Counted from the first letter of the stretch, positions 16,956-25,665 are shown. The stretch is 64,000 bases of DNA from Halomonas sp. 'Soap Lake #6' (GCF_003031405.1 NZ_CP020469.1:434001-498000), one strand, 5' to 3'. Made by a program: numbers and translations. Notes: generated from the letters alone by a model not told the origin.

Positions 16956-17486
16956 TTATGGAATAATCAGCCCTCCATAAACCAAAGCACCCATTACCAC
17001 AAAAGCAGGGTGTGTTTTGAAGCGGATAAGCGCCACAGCGGCTACTACGCCGATAATCAACGTATGGATAGCTCCACTGTTGTTAAGGCTTTCAAGCAGG
17101 AAACCCAGGGTTAACCAAGCCATCATCATGGCAATCACTGGGCGTACCCATTGGCTCATACGCTTTACTCGAGGAGAATCTCGGTGGCGATAAAGCAGCC
17201 CTAATGCCCCTATCATCAGTAATAACGATGGAACCACAGTGGCGGAAACAGCCACAAACGCGCCGCCAACACCAGCAACTTCGTAGCCTACATAGCCTGC
17301 CATTTTGGTAGCGATAGGGCTGGGCAGGGCGTTACCCAAGGCCAAGGTTTCGGCAAATCCTTGAGAACTCATCCAGCCATAACGGCCAACCACCTCGGCC
17401 TCAATGAGAGGGATAATGGCTGGGCCGCCGCCGTAGCCAATAATGTTGGGAATAAAGAACGCTAAAAAAAGCTCCCAGTAGATCAT
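16956..17486 (-). CDS. chrA: Chromate transporter family, C-terminal-type half
   Basis: 176 residues, one CHR domain: FFIPNIIGYGGGPAIIPLIEAEVV near the start and GNALPSPIATKMAGYVGYEVAG. It is a short-chain ChrA protein that should pair with the product of the preceding gene to form a full membrane transporter. Its ATG overlaps the upstream TGA (ATGA) and a GGAGGG site precedes it, so translation is coupled. Short ChrA pairs exist that do not confer chromate resistance, so chromate export is not certain. Confidence 0.85.
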   Translation of the reverse strand: MIYWELFLAFFIPNIIGYGGGPAIIPLIEAEVVGRYGWMSSQGFAETLALGNALPSPIATKMAGYVGYEVAGVGGAFVAVSATVVPSLLLMIGALGLLYRHRDSPRVKRMSQWVRPVIAMMMAWLTLGFLLESLNNSGAIHTLIIGVVAAVALIRFKTHPAFVVMGALVYGGLIIP

Positions 17487-18040
17487 GCAGAACCCTCCGC
17501 ATGCTTTCTACTCGTTGGGCGCAGCAGTGCGGAGAGTAGGATGGCACCAATTACCCAGCCGGGATGTACACCTAGCCAATAGATTAACCCGCCGGCGATT
17601 ACTGCCATGAGAGCGCTTGCTAGCCAACCAAGCGCTGCCTGGGATTTGTCGAAAAAGTCCCAGGTTAGCTGTCCCATCATGATCATAACGACAGGCACTA
17701 CGGCTTGGCCCATGCCGCGTATCCAGGCCACATCGCGGTAGCGGCTAAAAATGCCTAACATTACAATCATTGCCACCATCATTGGTACAATCACAGCGAC
17801 AACAGCCGCAATGCAGCCGCTGATGCCGCCAACCCGGTAGCCGATATAGCCGGGCATTTTTGTGGCTATCGGCCCAGGAAGCGTGTTGCCAATGGCCAAA
17901 ATGTCAGCAAACTCCTCATCCGTTAGCCATTGATGGCGCTTTACTACTTCGGCGTGAACCAGCGGTATCATGGAGGGGCCACCACCGAAGCCGAAGATGC
18001 CAACGCGGAAAAACGCCCAAAATAGCGCAGTCTGTTTCAT
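17483..18040 (-). CDS. chrA: Chromate transporter family, N-terminal-type half
   Basis: 185 residues with the CHR-domain signature FFRVGIFGFGGGPSMIPLVHAEVV and GNTLPGPIATKMPGYIGYRVGG. The paralogous partner follows with a 4-bp overlap. The two halves match in order and motif, as expected for a short-chain pair of inverted topology. The pair lies between the divergent GntR gene and tctCBA-ggt, so one regulator could govern all six genes. Confidence 0.85.
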   Translation of the reverse strand: MKQTALFWAFFRVGIFGFGGGPSMIPLVHAEVVKRHQWLTDEEFADILAIGNTLPGPIATKMPGYIGYRVGGISGCIAAVVAVIVPMMVAMIVMLGIFSRYRDVAWIRGMGQAVVPVVMIMMGQLTWDFFDKSQAALGWLASALMAVIAGGLIYWLGVHPGWVIGAILLSALLRPTSRKHAEGSA

Positions 18041-18098
18041 TGGAGTGACTCTCGGTACAAACGTACAGCAGAAGACATATAGGAGACCATTTTTATCG

Positions 18099-18113
18099 TT
18101 TATAAGTTATAAA
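18099..18113. promoter_or_regulatory. AT-rich palindrome between chrA and the GntR gene
   Basis: TTTATAA-g-TTATAAA is a perfect palindrome with 7-bp arms, in the 188-bp divergent region. It lies about 59 bp before the chrA start and could be an operator for the GntR regulator. Confidence 0.4.
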
Positions 18114-18228
18114 ATCGATTATTTTTGATAAAATAGAATATAAGTGAGCCTCATAAGAGGCGTCAACACCCATTCATGAAATCTCTGTTAATGGCCGAGT
18201 TCGCGAAGATGCGCAAAAGGACCACGGA

Positions 18229-18897
18229 ATGAATAAACACAGTCAGCTTCCCGCGGGTACAACCTCTAGCCCAATTTACGATGTGCTGCGCAAAGACTTA
18301 GTTGGCGGCCGCTTTGCTGCTGGTGAAAAATTGGCGATTAATGCGCTTAAAGAGCACTACCAGGTAGGGTTAAGCCCGCTGCGTGAGGCATTGAACAAAC
18401 TGGCGGCGTACGGTTTACTAATCCAGGAAAATCAACGCGGTTTTAGAGTGCCAAAGCTGACCCGAGAAGAGCTGGATGATATTGCGCGATTGCGTACAGA
18501 GCTGGAAGGTATGGCGCTTGAGCGTGCTATTGCGCACGGCGATGCGCTGTGGGAGGCCGAGCTGTTAGCGGCGGCTCACCGATTAAAGCGGGCGGATGTG
18601 TCGCTGGATAAAGGAGAGGAGTGGGAGCGCCTGCATACTCAGTTTCATCGTACCTTGGTGGCGCCTTGTGGCTCTGTCTGGTTACTTCGGTTTATCGAGC
18701 AGCTCCACGACCAGTTTGATCGCTATCGTCGCTTGGGCCCTAAAATGCCCATTATTCGCCAAGAACTGGATGATCAGCACCATGAACTTGTTGAGCTTGC
18801 ATTGAGCCGGGATGCCAATGCAGCCCGTGCACTCATGGATGATCATATTCATAAGTCATATGAGGTAGCGCTGGCGCGGTTTCAGGCGCATGTCTGA
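18229..18897 (+). CDS. GntR-family regulator with FCD domain
   Basis: 222 residues. The N-terminal winged helix (SPIYDVLRKDLVGGRFAAGEKL then LSPLREALNKLAAYGLL) is followed by an alpha-helical FCD ligand domain with metal-type histidines (FHRTL, DDQHHEL, DDHIHKS). FadR/FCD proteins usually repress catabolic genes until an organic acid binds. It is divergent from chrA-chrA-tctCBA-ggt, so it may respond to the acid imported by TctABC. AAGGA lies before the ATG. Confidence 0.85.
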   Translation: MNKHSQLPAGTTSSPIYDVLRKDLVGGRFAAGEKLAINALKEHYQVGLSPLREALNKLAAYGLLIQENQRGFRVPKLTREELDDIARLRTELEGMALERAIAHGDALWEAELLAAAHRLKRADVSLDKGEEWERLHTQFHRTLVAPCGSVWLLRFIEQLHDQFDRYRRLGPKMPIIRQELDDQHHELVELALSRDANAARALMDDHIHKSYEVALARFQAHV

Positions 18898-18994
18898 AGC
18901 ATTGGCTGTCTCTTGAAGGTACACTGTCCTTAACAGATGCGCGGGCATGTTCTAGCCGTGGTTGTAACCACTTTAATGTAAGGTAGTAGTCGCG

Positions 18995-19543
18995 ATGCAA
19001 GAGGCGGATCATCAGGTAGCGGAGCAGACGTTAGCATGGGTGCGTACATTTATTGTGGCGCATAACATATGCCCGTTTGCTAAACGTGAGCTTGAGGGCG
19101 GTACTATTCGTGTCGAGGTGGTGCGCTCGAAAAAAGTCGATGTGGCACTGGAAGAGCTTATTGCCGAAGTAGAGTGGTTGAACGAACACCCAGAAACGGA
19201 AACCACGTTGCTGGTATTTCCCACGTTGTTTAAAAGCTTCGATCATTACCTAGACTATGTCGAGCTTGCTGAAAGCCTGCTGACAGAGCTGGGGTATGAA
19301 GGTATCTATCAGCTGGCGACTTTCCATCCAGATTACTGCTTTGCCGATGCAGAGCCTGAAGACGCGGCCAATTACACCAACCGCTCGCCGTATGCGATGG
19401 TGCATTTGTTACGCGAAGCCAGTGTTGAAAAGGCGATTGAGTTTTACGGTGATACGGAGCAAATCCCCGAGCGCAATATTGCCTACTTAACCACGTTAGG
19501 CAGCACCGCGGCTGAAGAACAGCTGCAGCGCTGTCTTAAATAA
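18995..19543 (+). CDS. DUF1415 family protein
   Basis: 182 residues. The family pattern is clear: NICPFAKRELEGGTIRVEVV near the start, ETTLLVFP, LGYEGIYQLATFHPDYCFADAEPEDAANYTNRSPYAMVHLLRE. DUF1415 proteins are conserved in proteobacteria and have no established function. The CPFA cysteine and the HPDYCF segment are the most conserved features visible. It follows the GntR gene by 97 bp but seems an independent unit. Confidence 0.8.
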   Translation: MQEADHQVAEQTLAWVRTFIVAHNICPFAKRELEGGTIRVEVVRSKKVDVALEELIAEVEWLNEHPETETTLLVFPTLFKSFDHYLDYVELAESLLTELGYEGIYQLATFHPDYCFADAEPEDAANYTNRSPYAMVHLLREASVEKAIEFYGDTEQIPERNIAYLTTLGSTAAEEQLQRCLK

Positions 19544-19568
19544 CCTGACGCCTGTTATCAAGTGGTAA

Positions 19569-20063
19569 CTAAAGCGCTTTATGCATCACGTAGCTATCGA
19601 CTAGGCCAAGGGATGCATGGCGGTAGGCATTAGGTATCGTGCCTACAATAGCGAATCCTAGCCGTTGCCATAGAGCGACGGCTACTTGGTTAGTGGCCAC
19701 AACCGAATTAAACTGCATTGCCTCAAAACCAAGCTCGCGGGCTTGCTGCTGCGAATGTTCACACATGGCGCGGGCAATGCCTTTGCCCCTGGCGTCAGGG
19801 GTCACCATGTAGCCGCAATTACAAACATGCTGACCTGGGCCTGCCGCGTTGGCTTTTAGGTAGTAAGTGCCAAGCAGCTGGCCACTTTCATCTTTGATCA
19901 CCCAACTGGCTTTAGGCGTAGTACACCATAGCTGATAAGCCTGCTCAAAAGTAATCTCAGGATCTATCGCATAGGTTTCTTGTGCCATAACAATGGCCTG
20001 AAAGGTCGGCCAGAAGGCAACGAAGTCATCTTTCGTCATTGGCGTGAAGCTAAGTGCGGTCAT
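19569..20063 (-). CDS. GNAT-family N-acetyltransferase
   Basis: 164 residues. The acetyl-CoA binding motif is at GYMVTPDARGKGIARAMCEHSQQQARELGF, followed by AMQFNSVVATNQVAVALWQRLGFAIVGTIP. The substrate cannot be predicted. AGGAG lies upstream. It may form a two-gene unit with the luciferase-like gene, which starts upstream on the same strand with a 51-bp gap. Confidence 0.8.
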   Translation of the reverse strand: MTALSFTPMTKDDFVAFWPTFQAIVMAQETYAIDPEITFEQAYQLWCTTPKASWVIKDESGQLLGTYYLKANAAGPGQHVCNCGYMVTPDARGKGIARAMCEHSQQQARELGFEAMQFNSVVATNQVAVALWQRLGFAIVGTIPNAYRHASLGLVDSYVMHKAL

Positions 20064-20114
20064 AAGTGTTGAGAAGCTCCTGTATTTTAGGTCGTTGAAT
20101 ATCTGGCTGAGCGC

Positions 20115-21107
20115 TTATCGAGTGATGTCGGCCACTATTTCATAGCTACGCATCCGGTCATGATGATCGTAAAAATCGCTATTGATCATCAGTTCATCAG
20201 CGCCGGTACGTGCTTGAAAAGCCTCGAGCTCTGCTTTGACCGTATCTGGTCCACCAATAATCGCTGCACCTAAAAACTGGCTGACTTGTGATTGCTCAAC
20301 CGGCGACCAGTCGAGCTGTTCGACGGGTGGTTGCGACTGAGTAGGCTTACCGCGGATAAGATTTAGAAACTTCTGCTGGGCGGTTGTGGCTAAGTAGTGA
20401 GCCATGGCGTCGTTTTCTGCTGCGATAACAGGCAGACCTACCATGGCATATGGTTTGGCCAAATGCTCCGAGGGCCGGAAGTTGTCGCGATATAAGCGCA
20501 GGGCTTCAAATAGATAACCCGGCGCAAACTGGGCTGCAAAGGCAAAGGGCAGCCCGAGTTTTGCGGCCAACTGTGCGCTGTAACCACTGGAGCCCAGCAG
20601 CCAGATGGGTACATGGGTACCTTGGCCAGGTACTGCTTTCACACGCTGTTGTGGGTCTGCGTCGGATAAGTAGCTGCGCAGCTCATTTAGCATCTGCGGA
20701 AAGTCATCAACTCCCGCTTGGGCGTTGCGGCGCATGGCCTGCATGGTGGCACCATCTGAGCCGGGTGCGCGACCGAGTCCTAAATCGATACGGCCTGGGT
20801 ACAGCGTTTCTAGTGTGCCAAACTGCTCGGCGATCACCAGCGGCGGATGGTTGGGCAGCATAATGCCACCGCTACCCACGCGGAGGGTGGATGTATGTCC
20901 TGCTATATGGCCAATCAGGACGGCTGTTGCCGCGCTGGCAATACCGGCAATGTTATGGTGTTCAGCCAGCCAGTAACGGGTATAACTGAGCTGTTCTACC
21001 CGCTTTGCCAAAGCAACACTATTATCAAAGGTTTCAGCAGCACTGCCGCCTTGGCGAATGGGCGCTAAATCCAGCACAGAAATAGCGGTGGTGGCGAGTT
21101 GGCTCAT
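20115..21107 (-). CDS. LLM-class (luciferase-like) flavin oxidoreductase
   Basis: 330 residues. The family pattern is strong: [22 protein letters not shown] at the start, then [59 protein letters not shown], and [23 protein letters not shown]. This matches the E. coli YhbW-type group of single-component luciferase-like monooxygenases using FMN or F420-like cofactors. The substrate is unknown. Confidence 0.85.
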   Translation of the reverse strand: MSQLATTAISVLDLAPIRQGGSAAETFDNSVALAKRVEQLSYTRYWLAEHHNIAGIASAATAVLIGHIAGHTSTLRVGSGGIMLPNHPPLVIAEQFGTLETLYPGRIDLGLGRAPGSDGATMQAMRRNAQAGVDDFPQMLNELRSYLSDADPQQRVKAVPGQGTHVPIWLLGSSGYSAQLAAKLGLPFAFAAQFAPGYLFEALRLYRDNFRPSEHLAKPYAMVGLPVIAAENDAMAHYLATTAQQKFLNLIRGKPTQSQPPVEQLDWSPVEQSQVSQFLGAAIIGGPDTVKAELEAFQARTGADELMINSDFYDHHDRMRSYEIVADITR

Positions 21108-21225
21108 GGTTCACCTGCAATAAGAGACGTATTACGCACTAAAATAATTAGCACGCTTGGTAATAAGGCGTTATGCGGGCAGGTGTCTGCAAATGCAAGT
21201 CATAAGCGCTAGTAGGTGCATCACT

Positions 21226-21399
21226 CTACCGGTGGGGGAGAATAAGTATCCCTTTGGTATCAGCCTGGGCTAGCGACGTTAACTTATCGACAGAGCGGGC
21301 GGCTAGCACAAGTTTGTAGCCTTCATGTGAGGCGGCGCGCGGCGTCGCAGCACCGATGCCGCTTGATGCTCCGGCAATCAAAAGGACGCGGGGATGCAT
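21226..21399 (-). pseudogene. Truncated short-chain dehydrogenase/reductase
   Basis: Only the first 57 residues of an SDR remain: the Rossmann motif GASSGIGAAT and the cofactor segment YKLVLAARSVDKL are intact, then the frame drifts and stops after KGILILPHR. Normal SDRs have about 250 residues. The start (21399) has a good AAGGAG site, so the gene was once expressed. No continuation is visible in the 120 bp before the next gene's start, so this is a deletion remnant rather than a single frameshift. Confidence 0.75.
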
Positions 21400-21490
21400 A
21401 TTATTACGCTCCTTGCTCATTCACTGTGAAAAATTCTCCGATCAGGGAGTATTTAGAATGGTCAACGAGCGTTAATCTTGCAAACCGTGC

Positions 21491-22762
21491 TTAGCGAGTG
21501 TTCTTTGGCTTCTTTGGTATAAGCATCGCAGAGAGATCGAGGATGGATTGCGCCATATCGGCCATGCTTTTGCTTTGATCCATCGACGTTTTGCGCAGAA
21601 ACCGGTAGGCCTCTTCTTCTGTCATTGCTTGGTGGGCCATAATCAGGCCCTTGGCACGTTCAATGAGCTTGCGTTCACGTAGTGCTTTGCGAGTATTCTC
21701 CAGTTCATCGCTCAGGCCTTGTAGGCGACGTGAGTGGGCGTGAGTCAACTCAATAAGTGAACGACCAAGCGAAGAGGTTAATGCGTTGGCTGTCAGGCCA
21801 CCTAAGGGCTGGGTATCGCTGAGTGCCAGTAACTGCTCACAAGGGGCAGGGGTGTATTGATTAGGTTGTGCATTGAGCTGCTCAAGGTCGTTCTGCGCTT
21901 GGGCGATTTTGCGGTGACACAAGGCGGCTAGCTGCGAGTTAAGGTTATCTTCAACCTCTTTTATGCTGTCGATACGTAGTGTCGTCAGTTCGTACCAGGT
22001 TTCTCCTAGTGGAGGGTGCCCGGTAGTTGAGCCACGGGTACGCTGGCAAGCGATATCGCGAAGCTGATCAATGCCGGAAAGTGTGCGCGGTGATATCGCC
22101 TGTTGCCAAATTTGCTGGGCTTCGTCAGTGGCAAACTCAATAAACGTATCGAAACAGCGCTGCTGGTCGTTCACCAGTTGGTTCAGTAGCTCGCGATGTG
22201 CCTTATCGAAATGTCCGTGGGTAAAACCATAGGCACCACAGGCACGCTCTTGACCGGCCAGTTCTTTGCCTTGCATCAGGTGAAATATTGCTACCAGCGC
22301 CCTGGTAACATCAAGGTCCGCTGATGTGTCTGCGGCTTCAAAAACGATCGCAAGTAAGCCGCTGATTAAGTGATTAAAGGCTTGAGTAGCCGCGTCAGGT
22401 GAAATCGCAAATGTATCAATGGCGGATCGTAAGTTGCCAAGCTCGTCCAGGGCGAGCCATACCGTTGCGATTTGTCTAAGCAGGCGTGCTGCCGCCTGTG
22501 GTTTTGCTTCTCGGCTGAGTGCTTCCAGCCGCTGACGCATGATATCTTCGGCTTCATTCGCGTGCTGTAAGTACATCGTGCGGCGTGTTTTAAAGCGCTT
22601 GCCCTTTGAAGCGAGATAGATAGTTGAAGCGCCGCGCTCACGCTGGAGCACATGAATGAAGCGGCTAATGTCCCCGACGATATCTGAGGTAGTGGCCAAG
22701 TGGCGTAGGTTATCAATGTCGCAACGCAGGGCGGTTAAGAGTAGCTGTTGGGCTGAGGACAT
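21491..22762 (-). CDS. nasR: Nitrate-sensing NIT-ANTAR transcription antiterminator
   Basis: 423 residues. The N-terminal two-thirds is an all-helical NIT domain (FIHVLQRERGASTIYLASKG is its signature). The last 60 residues form an ANTAR RNA-binding domain (RKLIERAKGLIMAHQAMTEEEAYRFLRKTSMDQ). In Klebsiella NasR, nitrate or nitrite binding lets ANTAR dimers bind a two-hairpin leader and prevent termination. Here the gene follows the nitrate transporter, whose leader carries such hairpins, so NasR probably controls its own operon. I start at 22762 because AAGGAA precedes it; the frame extends to 22795. Confidence 0.88.
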   Translation of the reverse strand: MSSAQQLLLTALRCDIDNLRHLATTSDIVGDISRFIHVLQRERGASTIYLASKGKRFKTRRTMYLQHANEAEDIMRQRLEALSREAKPQAAARLLRQIATVWLALDELGNLRSAIDTFAISPDAATQAFNHLISGLLAIVFEAADTSADLDVTRALVAIFHLMQGKELAGQERACGAYGFTHGHFDKAHRELLNQLVNDQQRCFDTFIEFATDEAQQIWQQAISPRTLSGIDQLRDIACQRTRGSTTGHPPLGETWYELTTLRIDSIKEVEDNLNSQLAALCHRKIAQAQNDLEQLNAQPNQYTPAPCEQLLALSDTQPLGGLTANALTSSLGRSLIELTHAHSRRLQGLSDELENTRKALRERKLIERAKGLIMAHQAMTEEEAYRFLRKTSMDQSKSMADMAQSILDLSAMLIPKKPKNTR

Positions 22763-22832
22763 CGTGATTTCCTTATTGCTTGCCGCCTGACGCACATTGT
22801 CCCGCAGCGTAGTGCTGCGGGCAGTAACGGCG

Positions 22833-24185
22833 TTAGCGGAGTGAAAGTGCGCCCGCGCCAGTTTCTTCGCCTACTGCATCGCTGTAGGCTTTGGCCTCTT
22901 CTGCTTCCGTGGCGTCGCTAAAACGCACTAATAATACGCAGGAGGCGAGTACTAACACGGTAAGGCCAAGGTAAAAAAGCCCTTGTTGGTAGCTGAGGCT
23001 TTCGTTACGGAAGAGAAATGCGGCACAAACGGCCCCGACATTGCCGCCCGCACCGACAATCCCTGCTACAGCACCCAAGGCTTTTTTATTGATAAATGGC
23101 ACTACGCCGTAGGTCGCGCCCTCAGCCATCTGCACAAATAGGCTGAACACCAGCATGATGCCAATGGCCATGCTTAATACGTGCATCTGTGAAAAAGCGA
23201 TAAGCGCGATACCTTCGCAAATTAACGCAATAAACAGCCAGCGCACCCTGCCTTTTAAGCCTGCGTGTTTGGCAAATAAGTCAGAAAAAATGCCGCCAAG
23301 AGTACGTGCAAAAATATTCATCAGGCCAAATAGCCCTGCAATCATACCAGCAGTAGCAAGGGTTAAGTCGAAGTGGTCAAAGAAGTAAATGGCAGCAATG
23401 TTATTAATGGTTAACTCAACACCAAAGCAAAGACCGTAAACGACGAACAACGCCCATACGCGAATATCTTTAGCGGCGGCTAAAAAGCTTTGGGCTGCAC
23501 CATGCTCGCCAGTAGCTTCGGGGAGTTCTCCACGTGCGCGTAGCTCGCTAAAGTTGCCGTCAGGAGCGTCCTGAGTGAACAGCCAATAACCAATCCCCGT
23601 GCAGAATAGCACCACGCCGGGTACCACCATGGCAAGTCGCCAGCCAAGCGTTTCGCTCACGCCAAGCATTAACAGACCAGCGAATATTAGTGGCATTAGA
23701 ATTTGGGTTGTGCCTCCACCTAAATTGCCCCAGCCTGCGCTGGTTGCATTGGCGGTTCCCACCACGTTAGGCGCAAACATCATGGTGGTGTGGTACTGGG
23801 TAATAACAAACGATGCACCAATGGCACCAATGGCTAAGCGCGCTAAAAGGAAGGTTTCAAAACTGTTGGCAAACCCAATGCCCATAACCGGGATTGAGCC
23901 TAGTATGAGTAGCCCTGTGTAGGTTTTACGCGGCCCTATACGGTCGCATAGCACGCCAATAAGCAGGCGCACAATGACCGTAATAGCGACCGAGGCGATA
24001 ATGGTATTGCCAATTTGGGTTTGGGTGAGTGAGAGGTCTTCACGCACGACCGCCATAAGCGGAGCAATACCGAACCAGCCAAAAAAGCAGATATGGAATG
24101 CGAACCATGAAAAATGAAATGCTCGCATTTGAGGGGTGGAAAAATTTAACAGCCGTATACGATTGGCTTTATTACGAATATCCAT
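22833..24185 (-). CDS. narK: Nitrate/nitrite MFS transporter
   Basis: 450 residues with about twelve membrane segments. NarK/NasA-family features: FHICFFGWFGIAPLMAVVREDL, the loop RLLIGVLCDRIGPRKTYTGLL, and the nitrate-signature-like segments NATSAGWGNLGGG and AVAGIVGAGGNVGAV. It should take up nitrate for assimilation. The frame extends upstream to 24308, but that part holds the leader hairpins, and the M at 24185 fits the family N-terminus. nasR follows 70 bp downstream. The nitrate reductase and cobA genes lie more than 20 kb away at the left edge. Confidence 0.88.
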   Translation of the reverse strand: MDIRNKANRIRLLNFSTPQMRAFHFSWFAFHICFFGWFGIAPLMAVVREDLSLTQTQIGNTIIASVAITVIVRLLIGVLCDRIGPRKTYTGLLILGSIPVMGIGFANSFETFLLARLAIGAIGASFVITQYHTTMMFAPNVVGTANATSAGWGNLGGGTTQILMPLIFAGLLMLGVSETLGWRLAMVVPGVVLFCTGIGYWLFTQDAPDGNFSELRARGELPEATGEHGAAQSFLAAAKDIRVWALFVVYGLCFGVELTINNIAAIYFFDHFDLTLATAGMIAGLFGLMNIFARTLGGIFSDLFAKHAGLKGRVRWLFIALICEGIALIAFSQMHVLSMAIGIMLVFSLFVQMAEGATYGVVPFINKKALGAVAGIVGAGGNVGAVCAAFLFRNESLSYQQGLFYLGLTVLVLASCVLLVRFSDATEAEEAKAYSDAVGEETGAGALSLR

Positions 24186-24237
24186 GGAAGGCCCTCGGAG
24201 ATAGGACGAGTTTACCAACACGCAGGACAGCCAATGT

Positions 24238-24305
24238 AAAAGGCGCTGCGTAATTGACGAGAACATGCCTTCACCATTGAAGGTCAGGTTCGACGCACTC
24301 GTACC
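24238..24305 (-). promoter_or_regulatory. ANTAR-type two-hairpin antiterminator leader with terminator
   Basis: In the mRNA sense (minus strand) hairpin P1 (24305-24287) has stem GGTaCG/CGaACC and a loop starting AGTGCG. Hairpin P2 (24283-24268) has stem CCTTC/GAAGG with the six-base loop AATGGT. Both loops have A at position 1 and G at position 4, the ANTAR recognition rule. The 3' arm of P2 can instead pair downstream: GAAGGC (24272-24267) with GCCTTTT (24244-24238), a terminator-like alternative. The coupled NasR gene has the ANTAR domain. P1 has an A-A mismatch and one extra loop base. Confidence 0.6.
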
Positions 24306-24321
24306 CAATGGGCCTGGTCCA

Positions 24322-24346
24322 CGCCTACCACCACTAGGGGTAGGCG
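24322..24346. repeat. Inverted repeat between sigma-54 promoter and leader
   Basis: CGCCTACC (24322-24329) is the inverse of GGTAGGCG (24339-24346), with a 9-base spacer. If transcription starts near 24337, one arm lies upstream of the start, so it is more likely a DNA site than an RNA hairpin. Confidence 0.45.
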
Positions 24347-24348
24347 AA

Positions 24349-24363
24349 GCAATTAATTCGCCA
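24349..24363 (-). promoter_or_regulatory. Sigma-54 promoter of narK-nasR
   Basis: TGGCGAATTAATTGC on the minus strand has GG and GC separated by 10 bp, the exact -24/-12 spacing of sigma-54 promoters (consensus TGGCAC-N5-TTGC). It predicts a start near 24337, about 150 bases before the narK start codon, leaving room for the ANTAR leader. Confidence 0.65.
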
Positions 24364-24460
24364 AATGCTATTTTATTATTTAAAAACAGTTAGATGTGTT
24401 TGTTTTTCTCGTTTTTTTGAAAATTGGTATGCATTTTTGTGAACGTGAAGTTATCTGTTT

Positions 24461-24480
24461 TGCCCCGCTTTGGTGCGGGG
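24461..24480. promoter_or_regulatory. NtrC-like enhancer site, also a hairpin
   Basis: TGCCCC-gcttt-GGTGCG matches the NtrC consensus TGCACC-N5-GGTGCA at 10 of 12 positions. It lies about 130 bp upstream of the predicted sigma-54 start, a usual enhancer distance. The same bases form a hairpin (CCCCGC-tttggt-GCGGGG) 31 bp after the patatin gene, so a terminator role is possible too. Confidence 0.5.
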
Positions 24481-24510
24481 TGGGCGGGGCATGCAACACG
24501 CCAGTGCTGT

Positions 24511-25530
24511 TTACTCATGAAGATAAACAGCGTCGATATCTAATGATGAGTAGTTACCTAGAGCCTCAAAGTGCTCCGCCAGCCAGCGCTCGGTCGCAGC
24601 TCGCCCTTGGTCAAAGAGGTGGCAGAGAAAAGGCCACTCAGCGTTCATTTTGCTGGAAACAGAGAGGCTGTCTAGCGCTTGCTCGCCGCTAATACGATGA
24701 AAAAGAGCCTGCTGGTAGCAGTTTTCGATACCTTGCTCATCCAAGGCGTGTTTAAGTAACGCTATCATGCGGACTTCTTTTATCAGTGCCGCATTAAAGG
24801 TGATTTCGTTTAACCGATTCATAATTGCCGAGGCTGAAGTGGGTACATCGTCGCGGCGAATGGGGTTAATTTGCACCAGCAAGATATCCCGTGCACCACA
24901 CTCCTCCATAAGGGGGAAAAGCGCAGGGTTTCCCATATAGCCGCCATCCCAATATGCTTCTCCATCTATTTCGACTGCTTGAAAAACAAAGGGTAGACAG
25001 GCGGAAGCCATAACAGCGTCTACGCTCATCTCTTCGCGGCGAAATACGCGCTGCTTTCCTGTACGAACGTTAGTGGCAGCGACAAAAAGTTTTAGCTGTT
25101 CGCAGCGCCGTACACGCTCGAAATCAATATGCTCGGCAACAATATCACGTAGTGGATTGATATTAAGTGGGTTGAATTGATAAGGCGACACCAAGCGACT
25201 CATTAGATCCATGGCAATATAGCCAGGCGAGTGATCGAGGCTCCAGTTGCCTGTCAGCACGTCCAGTGGTGTGCGGCGTATAGGACTTGCCATGCCTGCA
25301 CGACTAACGGCGTGCCAGAAATCGTGCAGAGCCTTGCGCGCGGTTTCTTTATTACCACGGGTGAGGGCATCTGCTATCACAACACCGTTCATAGCACCTG
25401 CGCTAGTGCCACTAATGCCTTCGATTTCAATGCGGTCATCTTCTAAAAGACGATCGATGACACCCCAGGTGTAGGCGCCATGTGCACCGCCACCTTGTAA
25501 TGCGAGATCTAGCTTTTTGGTCTGCACCAT
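24511..25530 (-). CDS. Patatin-like phospholipase
   Basis: 339 residues. The patatin catalytic elements are present: oxyanion-hole glycines LALQGGGAHGAYTWG, nucleophile GTSAG (GISGTSAGAMNG) and the dyad aspartate in WDGGYMGNPALFPLM (DGG). This is the RssA/YchK-like group of cytoplasmic or peripheral lipid hydrolases acting on membrane phospholipids. I start at 25530, which has AAGAGG upstream; the frame reaches 25578. It stands alone. Confidence 0.85.
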   Translation of the reverse strand: MVQTKKLDLALQGGGAHGAYTWGVIDRLLEDDRIEIEGISGTSAGAMNGVVIADALTRGNKETARKALHDFWHAVSRAGMASPIRRTPLDVLTGNWSLDHSPGYIAMDLMSRLVSPYQFNPLNINPLRDIVAEHIDFERVRRCEQLKLFVAATNVRTGKQRVFRREEMSVDAVMASACLPFVFQAVEIDGEAYWDGGYMGNPALFPLMEECGARDILLVQINPIRRDDVPTSASAIMNRLNEITFNAALIKEVRMIALLKHALDEQGIENCYQQALFHRISGEQALDSLSVSSKMNAEWPFLCHLFDQGRAATERWLAEHFEALGNYSSLDIDAVYLHE

Positions 25531-25627
25531 ATAACCTCTTGCTGAGTGCGTTGAGTAAGATTGTCGCGTCTTCAGCATGGCACAAAAGGCTGAGTTATGT
25601 GCACACTGCGGGCAGGCCTTTGCATAA

Positions 25628-25665
25628 CGCTAAGGTCTTTATATAGCGCTAAGGTCTTTATATAG
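25628..25665. repeat. Perfect 19-bp tandem duplication
   Basis: CGCTAAGGTCTTTATATAG occurs twice in tandem, 57 bp 3' of the stop of the L,D-transpeptidase gene at 25722. Confidence 0.9.

Noticed and set aside
16956..18040. Frameshifted single chrA gene
   Set aside because: Each half has its own start, motif set and ribosome binding site, as in known short-chain ChrA pairs.
24283..24305. GGTTCGA segment resembling a tRNA T-loop
   Set aside because: No acceptor or anticodon arms surround it; the bases are explained by the ANTAR-type hairpin.
24186..24308. 41-residue N-terminal extension of NarK
   Set aside because: It overlaps the leader hairpins and terminator, and NarK proteins begin near the M at 24185.
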